Counted from the first letter of the stretch, positions 33,978 to 43,185 are shown. The stretch is DNA of 64,000 bases from Rhizobium glycinendophyticum (GCF_006443685.1 NZ_VFYP01000005.1:62001-126000); one strand, 5' to 3'. Notes: generated by a model from the sequence alone, not told the origin. Program-made: numbers and translations.

Positions 33978-34724
33978 ATGGACCTAGACATCTATTGCGG
34001 TCCTCCGCCCCTGCCGGACAACCTGATGCGCCAGTGGAATTTCGACCCCGTCCTTCTGAGCGTGCTGGCAGCCGGCTTTTTTATCCTCCTGATGACGAGC
34101 GAGAAATCTAGAGAGCGCAATGCTGCAATCGCGGCGCTCGTGGTGGCCCTGCTCGCCTTCGTTTCCCCGCTCTGTTCGCTGGCTTCGGCGCTTTTTTCCG
34201 TGCGGGTCCTGCATCATATCCTCTTGGTCGCGGTCATGGCGCCGCTCATCATTCTTGCTTTGCCTCGAGGAAGACGCGGATCAACATTGCTCCCGGCCCA
34301 ATTGTCCTTTCTGGCGCATACAGGGTTGATGTGGCTATGGCATGCCCCCGCCCCGTATCTCTTTGCGCTCAGCTCACCCGCCGCCTACTGGCTCATGGAA
34401 CTGTCCTTGATCGGCTCCGCTATCTGGCTCTGGAGCGACATACTTGCGCCCGGACGGACGGTTGGCGCAGCCCTTGCCTTGCTGCTCGGAACGACGCTGC
34501 AGATGGGCATGCTGGGCGCATTATTGACGTTCGCTCGCAACCCGCTCTTTATCGCACATCTGGGGACGACGCAGCCCTATGGCATGCTGCCGCTTGCAGA
34601 CCAGCAGCTCTCCGGCCTCCTGATGTGGGTTCTGGCCGCCTTCCCCTATCTTTTCGTCGCTCTGCGCGTGCTCTCCCGCCTTTTCACACCGCAAGATTCT
34701 GAGCGGCGGGCGGTGCGTTCATGA
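33978..34724 (+). CDS. Cytochrome c oxidase assembly protein, caa3-type CtaG
   Basis: A 248-residue membrane protein with about seven hydrophobic segments. It matches the caa3_CtaG family, not Cox11: HHILLVAVMAPLIIL, HTGLMWLWHAPAPYLFAL and the C-terminal PLADQQLSGLLMWV are characteristic, and the histidines probably handle copper. ATG 33978 follows GGCGGG; a GTG one codon upstream is possible. It heads an operon for an accessory haem-copper oxidase and overlaps the next gene by four bases. Confidence 0.85.
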   Translation: MDLDIYCGPPPLPDNLMRQWNFDPVLLSVLAAGFFILLMTSEKSRERNAAIAALVVALLAFVSPLCSLASALFSVRVLHHILLVAVMAPLIILALPRGRRGSTLLPAQLSFLAHTGLMWLWHAPAPYLFALSSPAAYWLMELSLIGSAIWLWSDILAPGRTVGAALALLLGTTLQMGMLGALLTFARNPLFIAHLGTTQPYGMLPLADQQLSGLLMWVLAAFPYLFVALRVLSRLFTPQDSERRAVRS

Positions 34725-35221
34725 TTGTCATTCTAAAATTCCTGCACATCGCCGCAATTTCGATCTGGACCGCAGGCCTGATAAGCCTGCCGAGCCTCTA
34801 CGTCCAGCGGGCGCATGTGAAGAGTAACGATTCACTCTACCGCATGCAGCGCATGGTCCGCTTTGCCTATGTCGCCATCATTTCGCCGGCAGCCTTCATC
34901 GCCGTCTCGAGCGGCATCGCTCTCAGCTTCCTGCGTGAAGTCTTTGCGCCCTGGTTTTCGTGGAAGCTCGGCTTCGTAGCCCTGCTCGCGATGTTCCACG
35001 TATTTTCCGGGCTCGTGATCATCCGCCTGTTCCGGGAAGGCGAGATCTATCCGCCCTGGCGTTTCCTGCTGGCGACCGCCAGTTGTTGCGCTGTGGTCAC
35101 CGCCATTCTTTTCCTCGTTCTCGCCAAGGAAGCGCCCGGCTTCTCCCTTCCGCGCATTCTGGGCGAACCAGGCGGCCTGAAGCGTTTGCTGGACCCGATC
35201 AATCCTTGGGCGACACCATGA
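34721..35221 (+). CDS. CopD/HemJ-like four-helix membrane protein
   Basis: A 166-residue protein with four to five hydrophobic segments. The N-terminal LKFLHIAAISIWTAGLISLPSLYV has a conserved histidine like those of CopD and HemJ proteins. It could carry haem or copper for the oxidase; the exact family is uncertain. Its start overlaps the ctaG stop, and its last 23 bases overlap the antisense DUF2231 gene. Confidence 0.7.
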   Translation: MIVILKFLHIAAISIWTAGLISLPSLYVQRAHVKSNDSLYRMQRMVRFAYVAIISPAAFIAVSSGIALSFLREVFAPWFSWKLGFVALLAMFHVFSGLVIIRLFREGEIYPPWRFLLATASCCAVVTAILFLVLAKEAPGFSLPRILGEPGGLKRLLDPINPWATP

Positions 35222-35705
35222 GGCCGATACCGTGATCGAAGATCAGCTTCCCCCCATGCCAGCCCGCAACACCAGTGAGGATGCTTGCAAGCACCGACAG
35301 CAGCATGCCGTGTGGCAGGACCGCAAAAGGGTCGAGCAGACGGAGGCCCCAGTTTGCGCCGGCGACCGAAATCAGCGTGACGGCGGCAATGGCATGCGCC
35401 CAGCTGGCGACGCGGGCTCGGATGCCGGGAACGAGTATCAGCTCGGCCGTACCGACGATGCCGGCAGCAATGCCCGCAAAAAACGCCGTGCCGGAGGTCC
35501 ACAGCCCCACCCGCAGCCAGAACGTATCGGCGGTGAACCAGTAGAAGACATCGACCACCAGGGTCCCGAAAACCAGCGCAATGGGAAAGTGCACGCTCAT
35601 GGCGTGGAGGGGATGGCCCGCAACGGCGATCGCCGAGGTCTTGTCCTTCGCTTCCAGCTTTTCAATGACCGGATTCTGGCGGCTGCTCGTGTCTGCGTCA
35701 CTCAT
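35199..35705 (-). CDS. DUF2231 domain membrane protein
   Basis: A 168-residue membrane protein of the DUF2231 family: a polar lead of about 30 residues, then AGHPLHAMSVHFPIALVFGTLVVDVF, which is the family signature, and three more membrane segments. The paired histidines (HPLHAMSVHF) hint at haem or metal binding. It lies antisense inside the oxidase operon, and its start codon abuts the reading frame of subunit II. Confidence 0.82.
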   Translation of the reverse strand: MSDADTSSRQNPVIEKLEAKDKTSAIAVAGHPLHAMSVHFPIALVFGTLVVDVFYWFTADTFWLRVGLWTSGTAFFAGIAAGIVGTAELILVPGIRARVASWAHAIAAVTLISVAGANWGLRLLDPFAVLPHGMLLSVLASILTGVAGWHGGKLIFDHGIGLMVSPKD

Positions 35706-36452
35706 GGAACATCTCCGTTTCAGACGAGAAAGCGTCGCGGCGCTCTATGGTTCCCTCGCAGCACAATCGGGCTTTATCTGCCATTGGCGTTGGGTGGCTG
35801 TTCCGGAGACCTTTCGGCGCTCGATCCTGCGGGCCCCTATTCCAGTGCGATTGCCAATCTCTGGTGGGTCATGCTGGGGGGAGCGACGCTCATCTTTGCG
35901 CTGGTTATCACCCTTTTCCTGCTCGTGATCTATCGCCCCGGCTTCGGCAGCAGGCTGTCTCCGAGACGCTGGATGATCCTCGGAGGGCTTGCCCTGCCCA
36001 TTCCTGTGCTGCTGGCTCTGATGGCCTACGGCATGGCAAAAGGGGAGTTCCTGCTGGGCGCCTGGCAAAACGAGCCGGTCGGCGCACGCATCGAGGCTCG
36101 TGGCAGCATGTGGCAATGGGACTTCCGCTATCCGGACATGGCCGCAGCACCAGGCAGTAGCGGCACCTTGCATATTCCGGCCGGTGTCGTTGTCGAACTG
36201 AGCGTCACCAGCACGGATGTGATCCACAGTTTCTGGATCCCGCGTCTCGCCGGCAAAATCGACGCAATACCGGGTCATGCGACGCGGCTGCGGATCAAGG
36301 CGGACACTCCCGGGCGCTATGGCGGCATATGCGCCGAATACTGCGGCACCGGCCACACCGGCATGCGGTTTGATGTCGAGGCTCACCCCCAGGAAAGTTA
36401 TCGGCAGCGCCTGACAGAGCTGACCATGACGACGGCAGAGGCGGAAGAATGA
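35706..36452 (+). CDS. coxB: Cytochrome c oxidase subunit II (start unresolved)
   Basis: The frame reads a complete subunit II: a signal-like stretch (RKRRGALWFP then LYLPLALGGC, with a lipobox-like Cys at 35799), two membrane helices, and a CuA domain with STDVIHSFW and CAEYCGTGHTGM supplying the copper ligands. No cytochrome c domain follows. The start is unclear: after the divergent gene begins at 35705 the frame contains no ATG or GTG before the signal region, only a late TTG at 35784. The listed left end is the first codon of the open frame beyond the neighbour, not a start codon. The end overlaps subunit I as ATGA. Confidence 0.75.
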   Translation, partial: GTSPFQTRKRRGALWFPRSTIGLYLPLALGGCSGDLSALDPAGPYSSAIANLWWVMLGGATLIFALVITLFLLVIYRPGFGSRLSPRRWMILGGLALPIPVLLALMAYGMAKGEFLLGAWQNEPVGARIEARGSMWQWDFRYPDMAAAPGSSGTLHIPAGVVVELSVTSTDVIHSFWIPRLAGKIDAIPGHATRLRIKADTPGRYGGICAEYCGTGHTGMRFDVEAHPQESYRQRLTELTMTTAEAEE

Positions 36453-38977
36453 GCGAGACACCTTACGAAACAGGCCAAGCGCCGGCCCACTCGCCGATCC
36501 AGCTGCATCACCAACTGGATGCCGTCTGGGGATCGGGAAAAGGATTGAGGCGGTTCTCCGCCGTCAACCACAACGTCGTCGGCCGACGCTTCATGGTGAC
36601 CGCGCTCGTGTTCTTCTCCATTGGCGGCGTCCTCGCCATGCTGATCCGCACGCAGCTTGCCTCCAGCAACAGCGCCTTCCTCGACGCGGAGCAATACGCC
36701 CAGGTGTTCACGATGCATGGCGTGATCATGATGTTCCTGTTCGCCATCCCCTTCTTCGAGGGACTGGCAATCTACCTGCTTCCCAAGATGCTAGGTGCTC
36801 GCGATCTCGCATTCCCGCGCATGTCGGCTTACGGATACTGGTGTTACTTCTTTGGCGGTTCGTTCCTGATCACAGCTCTCGTCTTCGGCATCGCGCCCGA
36901 CGGCGGCTGGTTCATGTATACGCCCCTCTCCTCGAAGCCTTATTCGCCGGGGATCAATGCCGACGTCTGGTTGCTCGGCATTACCTTTGTCGAGATATCA
37001 GCGCTGTCGGCTGCAATCGAGTTGATGGTGACGATCCTCAAGCTGAGGGCGCCTGGCATGTCGCTCACCCGAATGCCGATCTTTGCCTGGTACATGCTGG
37101 TCGTAGCCGCCATGATGCTGATCGGCTTTCCGCCACTGATCCTCGGCTCCATTCTGCTGGAAGTGGAACGAGCCTTCGACCTTCCCTTTTTTGACCCGAT
37201 ACGCGGCGGCGACCCACTGCTCTGGCAGCACCTCTTCTGGCTCTTCGGCCATCCGGAGGTCTACATCATCTTCCTGCCGGCGGCAGGCGCGCTCTCTACC
37301 ATCATCCCGGTCCTCTCCCGCCGCACGCTGGAAGGCTACAACCTAATCGTGGCGGCCATCGTCGCCATGGCCTTCCTCTCCTTCGGCCTCTGGGTCCACC
37401 ACATGTACACCGTTGGCATACCCCATGTGGCGCTGTCCTTCTTCTCCGCCGCAAGCGCGCTCGTCGCGATCCCGACCGGCATCCAGATCTTCGCCTGGCT
37501 GGCGACAATGGCACATGGGCGACCTCGGCTCTCGATCCCCATGCTGCATGTGTTTGGCTTCTTCTTCGTCTTCGTGCTCGGCGGCCTGACCGGGGTCATG
37601 CTCGCCATGGTTCCCTTCGACTGGCAAGCCCATGACAGCCACTTCGTCGTCGCCCATCTGCACTATGTTTTGGTCGGTGGATTCGTCTTTCCGATGATGG
37701 CCGCCGCCTACTACTGGCTTCCTCACATCACCGGCCGCCAGCCGGTCCAGCATTTATCGAAGCCCGCATTCTGGCTGGTCTTCATCGGCTTCAACACCAC
37801 CTTCTTCGCCATGCACCTGACGGGTCTCAGAGGCATGCCGCGCCGGGTATTCGAATACCCTCAGGAATCGGGATGGGAGGTCCTTAACTTCGTTTCCTCA
37901 ATGGGCAGCTTCGTCATGACGATTGGCTTTGCGCTCGTCGCCCTCGATCTCATCCTCCTGATCCGCTTCGGTCGCCCCTTCCGTCGCGATCCCTGGCAGG
38001 CCGGGACACTCGAATGGGCAACGCCCACCCCGCCTCCGTCCTACACTTTCGGATCGCTGCCACGTCTCGAGCAGCGCGCAGACGGGCTGGAGCCGCAGAA
38101 ACTGGGGCCCCGCCTTGCCGCCGGCCGCGGCTATCTCGGCTTCATGCGCAATGGCTGGATGGAAACCCTCGCCGTCGACATGGTGACAGGTGAGATCGAT
38201 CACGTCGTGATCCTGCCCCGTCCAACCTACCTTCCATTCTGGACTGCAGTGGCGACGGCCCTCTTCTTTGCCAGTCTGCTCGCCAAACTCTACTGGCTGA
38301 CGCCCGTCGCGGTTGTGCTCGTGGTCGGGCTCTTTCTCCGATGGACACCCTCCACCGGACTTAAGCAGGATATCCCGCAACTCGAAGTCGGCCTCGGCTC
38401 GAGCGCGCCACATCACCAGCAGGCAGCGCAGCCGCCATCCTGGTGGGGCGTGGTCTTTGTGCTTGCAGCCAATGCGACGCTCTACACCTCCCTGCTGTTC
38501 GGCGCTTTCTTCCTCTGGCTTTCGGCCCCCAATTGGCCGCCACCGGATATGGATTTCACCTTCACCGGCCGATCCGCGCTTGCCGCCGCCGGCCTGATGG
38601 TAACCGCGGTCGGCGCGCGTATCGCGACCGGTCAGGCGGGCGCCACCCCGCTCGGCCTTGCCTTAGCCCTGGGCGGATATCTGATTGCGTTGGTTGCAAT
38701 GGCCACGATCCTGTTCGTGATTCCTGCACCACAGGCGCATGCCGCATCCGCCTCCGCCTTCGCCGTCGCAGTCTATGTCGGACTGCATGTCACGATCGGT
38801 GGACTCTTGGCTGCCTACGGTCTGTGGCGCTGGTATGCGGGTTACGTGTCGGAAAGCCGATCTCTCGATCTGCGCATTTGCAGGCTCTGGCATGACTATA
38901 CAGCTATTGCAGGGCTAATCGGTCTGGCCTTCCCGTTTGCCCTGCAGAACCTGAGCCAGATGGGGGGCAACGGATGA
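36449..38977 (+). CDS. Cytochrome c oxidase fused subunits I and III
   Basis: An 842-residue haem-copper oxidase. Residues 1-560 are subunit I with about twelve membrane helices: TMHGVIMMF carries a low-spin haem histidine, HPEVYIIFLP has the CuB histidine cross-linked to tyrosine, WVHHMYTVG holds two more CuB ligands, and HFVVAHLHYVL binds both haems. Residues about 600-842 resemble a reduced subunit III with five to six helices (SWWGVVFVLAANATLYTSLLFGAFF). Such I-III fusions occur in other oxidases, for example CaaA-type. The key proton-channel residues were not all checked. Overlaps on both sides couple it to its neighbours. Confidence 0.9.
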   Translation: MSETPYETGQAPAHSPIQLHHQLDAVWGSGKGLRRFSAVNHNVVGRRFMVTALVFFSIGGVLAMLIRTQLASSNSAFLDAEQYAQVFTMHGVIMMFLFAIPFFEGLAIYLLPKMLGARDLAFPRMSAYGYWCYFFGGSFLITALVFGIAPDGGWFMYTPLSSKPYSPGINADVWLLGITFVEISALSAAIELMVTILKLRAPGMSLTRMPIFAWYMLVVAAMMLIGFPPLILGSILLEVERAFDLPFFDPIRGGDPLLWQHLFWLFGHPEVYIIFLPAAGALSTIIPVLSRRTLEGYNLIVAAIVAMAFLSFGLWVHHMYTVGIPHVALSFFSAASALVAIPTGIQIFAWLATMAHGRPRLSIPMLHVFGFFFVFVLGGLTGVMLAMVPFDWQAHDSHFVVAHLHYVLVGGFVFPMMAAAYYWLPHITGRQPVQHLSKPAFWLVFIGFNTTFFAMHLTGLRGMPRRVFEYPQESGWEVLNFVSSMGSFVMTIGFALVALDLILLIRFGRPFRRDPWQAGTLEWATPTPPPSYTFGSLPRLEQRADGLEPQKLGPRLAAGRGYLGFMRNGWMETLAVDMVTGEIDHVVILPRPTYLPFWTAVATALFFASLLAKLYWLTPVAVVLVVGLFLRWTPSTGLKQDIPQLEVGLGSSAPHHQQAAQPPSWWGVVFVLAANATLYTSLLFGAFFLWLSAPNWPPPDMDFTFTGRSALAAAGLMVTAVGARIATGQAGATPLGLALALGGYLIALVAMATILFVIPAPQAHAASASAFAVAVYVGLHVTIGGLLAAYGLWRWYAGYVSESRSLDLRICRLWHDYTAIAGLIGLAFPFALQNLSQMGGNG

Positions 38978-39309
38978 AAGGACATCCCTTCGCCGGTCTC
39001 CTGGCCGGCTTTGTCATCTGGTCGGCAGCCTTCCTGCTGCTCTATGGCGTCCAGGCAACAGGTTGCAAGCTCGGTTGGCATGAAACGCCGCTCGGCCCGA
39101 CCTCGCTGCTTCGAGGGACGTTATCGGGTATGGTGTTGACGACCTTCGCGCTGTTTTACCTTATGGAGAGGCACTGGCTAAAGCCAGCCACGGGCGCGCC
39201 GGAAGATGAAAGGCGGCGTCTCCTGCAAATCTCGCGGTTGGCTAACTTCACAGCGGCAGCAGCCACGCTGGTGACATTTGCGGGCATATTCTGGCTCACT
39301 CTATGCTGA
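38974..39309 (+). CDS. Small membrane protein of the oxidase operon
   Basis: A 111-residue protein with three hydrophobic segments (residues 7-28, 45-65 and 90-110). I do not recognise the family. Position as last gene, with an ATGA overlap to the fused subunit I-III, suggests a subunit-IV-like or assembly role. GLSGM and TGCKLGWHET near residues 30-55 contain a cysteine and a histidine that might be metal ligands. Confidence 0.7.
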   Translation: MKGHPFAGLLAGFVIWSAAFLLLYGVQATGCKLGWHETPLGPTSLLRGTLSGMVLTTFALFYLMERHWLKPATGAPEDERRRLLQISRLANFTAAAATLVTFAGIFWLTLC

Positions 39310-39344
39310 GCGGCCAGACCGTCAGCCATCGAGTTGAGACTGCC

Positions 39345-39479
39345 TCAAAGAGCAACGATCAGAACGGCAAGGAAGGCAATGGATGCGCTCGTGGTTGCGA
39401 TCGCCATGCACCGGCCACTCGCATCCATAAGACGCAGATGACGGGGGCTGCTGTTCTTCTTCACGATCGGCCGCGACAT
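39345..39479 (-). CDS. Very short single-helix membrane protein
   Basis: A 44-residue minus-strand frame found by reading the gap: MSRPIVKKNSSPRHLRLMDA, a short cationic lead, then a helix of about 18 hydrophobic residues ending FLAVLIVAL. GGAGAGATC directly upstream is a proper ribosome site. No family recognised. It may be real given the ribosome site and the hydrophobic pattern, but its shortness keeps confidence low. Confidence 0.4.
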   Translation of the reverse strand: MSRPIVKKNSSPRHLRLMDASGRCMAIATTSASIAFLAVLIVAL

Positions 39480-39849
39480 GATCTCTCCAGTCTGGAGCAG
39501 GTGAAAGTCCGCCCAGCTCCATCACCTCTCAGTCTTGTCATATTGGGCGACGGGTCAACATTCCCGAGTAAATCTATATGCTAAAGAAACGACTGAAGGG
39601 AAAACATTCGACCACCGCAGACGCTTTCGGCAAAACAATGCCTCGAAGCAGCTCGCAACTGTACCGGAAATGGCGCCCCTGCACTCGCATTTCCCCCTCT
39701 GACGTGACAAGACGAGGCACTGACCAACGGCGCGCGGGAGGCCCGCCCAGGAGCTTGAGCTTTGCTCGATACATGAAGATAAATCGGCCACGCAACTGCG
39801 ATTCGAGGATCACACGGGCGCATGACCGGCAGACGGTTTGGGAGACATC
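39480..39849. other. 370-base intergenic region
   Basis: No supported gene. Several overlapping open frames on both strands lack ribosome sites and family signatures. The GGGAGACATC before 39850 belongs to the exporter gene. Confidence 0.5.
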
Positions 39850-40773
39850 ATGACTACCACCCCTTCCACGACAAAGACGGTATCTATGTTCGGCGCCTTC
39901 ACCGGTCCTGCCGTCATGCTTCTCGGCATGCTGCTCTTCGCGCTCAATGACGCCATGGGCAAGTGGCTAGTCGCAAGCTACGGTCTTGGCCAAGTGATCC
40001 TGATCCGCAGTGTCGCCGCACTTCTCGTTCTCGCGCCGTTTCTCTGGATGGCAGGACGGAAACCGATCGTGGAAGCGGAGCGCCCCTGGCTTCAGGTCGC
40101 GCGCGTGGTTCTTTCTACTCTAGAGCTTTTCTGCTTCTACTATGCGGTCATGTATCTGCCGCTCGCAGACGTCATGACCTACTGGCTGGCTGCCCCGATC
40201 TATGTTGCGGCGGCTGCCCCCTTCCTTCTCGGAGAGAAGGTTGGGTGGCGTCGCTGGACGGCGATCGCCGTCGGTTTCATCGGCGTCATCATCACACTCG
40301 AACCCTCGAGCGCCATGTTCACCGCGCCCGCGATCATCTCGATCATCGGCACCGCGGCCTTCGCCTTCATGATGCTGTCTGGCCGGAGCCTGCGCTCCAC
40401 ACCGGACAAGACACTGGTTCTGTTCCAGACAGGCGGGGCGGCAGTGGCCGGTCTGCTCTTCGCTCCACTTGACTGGACGCCCCTGACCTCGGTCACGGAG
40501 GTCCTCCTCCTAGGGCTGCTTGGCATCGTCGCCATGACCGCCCATATCCTCGTGAACCGGGCCCTGAAGATTTCTGACGCGGCGACGGTCGCCCCGTTGC
40601 AATACACGCTTCTTCTTTGGGCCGTCGTCTTCGGCTGGTGGTTCTTCGGTGAGGTCCCGCGGCTGACCATGGTGGTCGGAGCAGCCCTGATCGTCGGATC
40701 CGGACTCTTCATCTTCTTCCGCGAGCAGCAGTTGAAGAAGCGGGATCGGGTTCTTCCGGCAGTACCCGAATAA
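39850..40773 (+). CDS. EamA/DMT family exporter
   Basis: A 307-residue membrane protein with ten predicted helices in two EamA repeats (residues 10-145 and 155-295). Typical features are LFALNDAMGKWLVASYG in helix 1 and the PLQYTLLLWAVVFGWWFFGE stretch in the second repeat. Such drug/metabolite transporters export amino acids or other small compounds; the substrate is not evident. GGGAG six bases upstream sets the start. It converges on the TRAP operon. Confidence 0.85.
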   Translation: MTTTPSTTKTVSMFGAFTGPAVMLLGMLLFALNDAMGKWLVASYGLGQVILIRSVAALLVLAPFLWMAGRKPIVEAERPWLQVARVVLSTLELFCFYYAVMYLPLADVMTYWLAAPIYVAAAAPFLLGEKVGWRRWTAIAVGFIGVIITLEPSSAMFTAPAIISIIGTAAFAFMMLSGRSLRSTPDKTLVLFQTGGAAVAGLLFAPLDWTPLTSVTEVLLLGLLGIVAMTAHILVNRALKISDAATVAPLQYTLLLWAVVFGWWFFGEVPRLTMVVGAALIVGSGLFIFFREQQLKKRDRVLPAVPE

Positions 40774-40790
40774 CTGGGACTAGAAATGCC

Positions 40791-40822
40791 GAAGCCCGCA
40801 ACGGTTTTTCGTTGCGGGCTTC
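40791..40822. terminator. Bidirectional terminator
   Basis: A perfect 13-base stem GAAGCCCGCAACG / CGTTGCGGGCTTC with a GTTTTT loop, midway between the convergent exporter and dctP genes. Suitable for both strands. Confidence 0.7.
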
Positions 40823-40856
40823 GTCTGGTGCAGCCGCCAAACTGCGACCAGGGAGG

Positions 40857-41861
40857 TTATTTTCGGATCGCGGCGAGTTCGGCCAGGATGGAATCGACCA
40901 CGTCGGCGCCGATCTCTTCCTTGTGCTTTTCGTAGACCACCATCGACTTCTCACGAATCCGCTTCTGCTCTTCTTCAGACAGCGTGTTGACCTCAAGACC
41001 GGCCGCCTTGATCTTCTCCAGCGACTTCTTGTTCAGATCGGCAATCACGCTGCGCTCGACATCGCGGCCGACGCTGGCGCATTCGCGCAAGGCCGCCTGC
41101 TCTTCCGGCGCATAGGTGTCGAAGATGGCCTTTGAGAAGAGGAACAGGAACGGCGTATAGGCGTGATTGGTCTCGGTAACATATTTCTGGACCTCAAAGA
41201 ACTTCGAGGTGTCGATCGTCACATAGGGGTTTTCCTGCGCGTCGATCGTCTTCGTTTCCAGCGCCGAGAACACTTCACCGAAAGCCATCGGGGTGGCGTT
41301 GGCGCCCAGGTTCTGGAAGGTGTCGAGGAAGATGTTGTTCTGCATCACGCGAACCTTCATCCCTTCGAAATCTTCCCACTTGGTGACCGGGCGAACCGAG
41401 TTCGACAGGTTACGGAAGCCGTTTTCCCAATAGCCCAGATTGACCAGACCGACGGCTGCGAGCTTCTCGCTCATCATGTCGCCGAACTTGCCGTCGAGAA
41501 CGGTGTAGGCTTCCTGAGCATTGGAAAACAGGAAGGGCAGGTCGAACACACCGAGCGCCGGCTCGATGCCGACCAGCGGTGAGGACGAGGTAACGACGGC
41601 TTCCTGTACGCCAGAACGAAGCGCCTGGGTCGCCTGAAGGTCACCACCGAGTGCGCCGCCCCAGAAGGCCTGCAGCTTGAGCTTGCCGCCCGACTTCTCG
41701 TCGAGGCACTTCTGCATGGCTTCGATACCATTGCCCACCGGATGATCGGCGTTAATACCGTTCGAAACGCGGATCGTGCGATCGTTGAATTCGGCGAAGG
41801 CCGGTGCGGCACCGCCGGCACAGAACGCGAGAGCGGTGGTGGTCAGCAGAAACTTTCTCAT
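40857..41861 (-). CDS. TRAP transporter substrate-binding protein DctP
   Basis: A 334-residue periplasmic binding protein with a signal peptide (residues 1-23, cleavage at APAFAEF). The DctP family pattern is clear: the conserved arginine region EGMKVRVMQNNIFLDTFQNLGANATPM and the AQENPYVTI stretch. GGGAGGAAATAC precedes the ATG. It is the last gene of the minus-strand unit and would bind a small acid, probably the sugar acid handled by the adjacent dehydratases. Confidence 0.9.
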   Translation of the reverse strand: MRKFLLTTTALAFCAGGAAPAFAEFNDRTIRVSNGINADHPVGNGIEAMQKCLDEKSGGKLKLQAFWGGALGGDLQATQALRSGVQEAVVTSSSPLVGIEPALGVFDLPFLFSNAQEAYTVLDGKFGDMMSEKLAAVGLVNLGYWENGFRNLSNSVRPVTKWEDFEGMKVRVMQNNIFLDTFQNLGANATPMAFGEVFSALETKTIDAQENPYVTIDTSKFFEVQKYVTETNHAYTPFLFLFSKAIFDTYAPEEQAALRECASVGRDVERSVIADLNKKSLEKIKAAGLEVNTLSEEEQKRIREKSMVVYEKHKEEIGADVVDSILAELAAIRK

Positions 41862-41907
41862 TGTATTTCCTCCCTTGGATAAAACGAGACGGTTGAAAAG
41901 GCGTGTG

Positions 41908-43185
41908 TCACCGGAGCCATTGCGCCGGGACGATGACGATGTCCGGAAAGACCACGAGCAACATAAGGATGAATATCTGGGCGAGCAGGAAGGGCGTGAT
42001 GCCCGTCACGACCTTGCCCAGAGGCACCCGGCCGACGCCGCTGACGACGTTAAGCACGACGCCCACCGGTGGCGTGATCAGGCCAATGCAGCAGTTCATG
42101 ATGAACATCACGCCGAAATAGACCGGGTCGATGCCCGCCTGCTTGATGATCGGCATGAGGACCGGCGTCAGGATCAGAATGGTCGGCGTGAGGTCCAATG
42201 CTGTACCGACCAGAAGCACCAGCAGCATGATGACGAACATCAACAGCATGGGCCGGTCGATCAGTGGCTCGATAAAGCGGGTGATCTCACCTGGAATATT
42301 GGCAGCGGTGATAAGCCAGGCCGAAACCAGAGCTGCGCAGACCAGGAACATGATGATCGCAGTGGTCTTGGCCGCTTGCAGAACGACACCCGGCAAGTCG
42401 CGGGGCTTCAGTTCGCGATAGATCACCATCCCGACAAACATCGCATAGAAGGCGGCGATCACAGCGGCTTCCGTCGGGGTGACGATGCCAGCTTTAATGC
42501 CACCGAGAATGATGACGGGCATGCCGAGTGCCCAGGCCGCGCGACCGGTGGCATTCAGACGTTCCTTCGCCGGCGCCTTGGGCAGGGGCTTGATATTATC
42601 TTTCCGGACCACGATCTGCCAGGCGATGACCAAACCGAGACCCATCAGGATACCGGGCACGATCCCCGCCATGAAAAGCTGGGTGATGGAGACATTCGCG
42701 GCAACGCCGAAGACAATGAAGGCCATCGACGGCGGAATGACGGGAGCGATAATGCCGCCGGAGGCAATGAGACCTGCAGACCGGGGCACGTTGTAGCCAG
42801 CCTTTGCCATCATCGGGATGAGGATAGCAGCAAGCGCTGCTGTGTCGGCTGCGGCCGAACCAGAAATGGAGGCCATGATCACGGCCGCCATGATCGCGAC
42901 GATGCCCAGACCGCCCCGGATGTGGCCGACACAGGCAATTGCGAATTCGATGATGCGACGCGACAGACCGCCAGAATTCATCAACTCGCCGGCCAGGACG
43001 AAGAAAGGAATGGCCAGCAGCGTGAAGGTATCGGCGCCGGCGATCATGTTCTGGGCAATGATCTGGCTGTTGAACATCCCCATGTACCACATGAGGGTGA
43101 CGCCGCAGAACATCAGGGCGAAGGCAACCGGCACGCCGATCGCCATGACACCAAGAAGCGAAACGATGAAGACGACGAGGGTCAT
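41908..43185 (-). CDS. TRAP transporter large permease DctM
   Basis: A 425-residue membrane protein with about twelve helices, of the DctM family: FFVLAGELMNSGGLSRRIIEFA near the N-terminus, and GSAAADTAALAAILIPMMAKAGY and SGGIIAPVIPPSMAFIVFGV motifs. It forms the sodium-driven channel with the small subunit. Its ATG overlaps the dctQ stop by one base. Confidence 0.92.
   Translation of the reverse strand: MTLVVFIVSLLGVMAIGVPVAFALMFCGVTLMWYMGMFNSQIIAQNMIAGADTFTLLAIPFFVLAGELMNSGGLSRRIIEFAIACVGHIRGGLGIVAIMAAVIMASISGSAAADTAALAAILIPMMAKAGYNVPRSAGLIASGGIIAPVIPPSMAFIVFGVAANVSITQLFMAGIVPGILMGLGLVIAWQIVVRKDNIKPLPKAPAKERLNATGRAAWALGMPVIILGGIKAGIVTPTEAAVIAAFYAMFVGMVIYRELKPRDLPGVVLQAAKTTAIIMFLVCAALVSAWLITAANIPGEITRFIEPLIDRPMLLMFVIMLLVLLVGTALDLTPTILILTPVLMPIIKQAGIDPVYFGVMFIMNCCIGLITPPVGVVLNVVSGVGRVPLGKVVTGITPFLLAQIFILMLLVVFPDIVIVPAQWLR

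Noticed and set aside
35232..35705. N-terminal extension of subunit II from the open frame beginning at 35232
   Set aside because: It lies fully antisense to the DUF2231 gene and would bury the signal sequence behind more than 150 unrelated residues.
39574..39813. Possible 79-codon minus-strand gene in the intergenic gap
   Set aside because: GTG start without ribosome site, competing overlapping frames on both strands and no family signature. I briefly considered a PilZ fragment but the RxxxR-D/N-x-SxxG pattern is absent.
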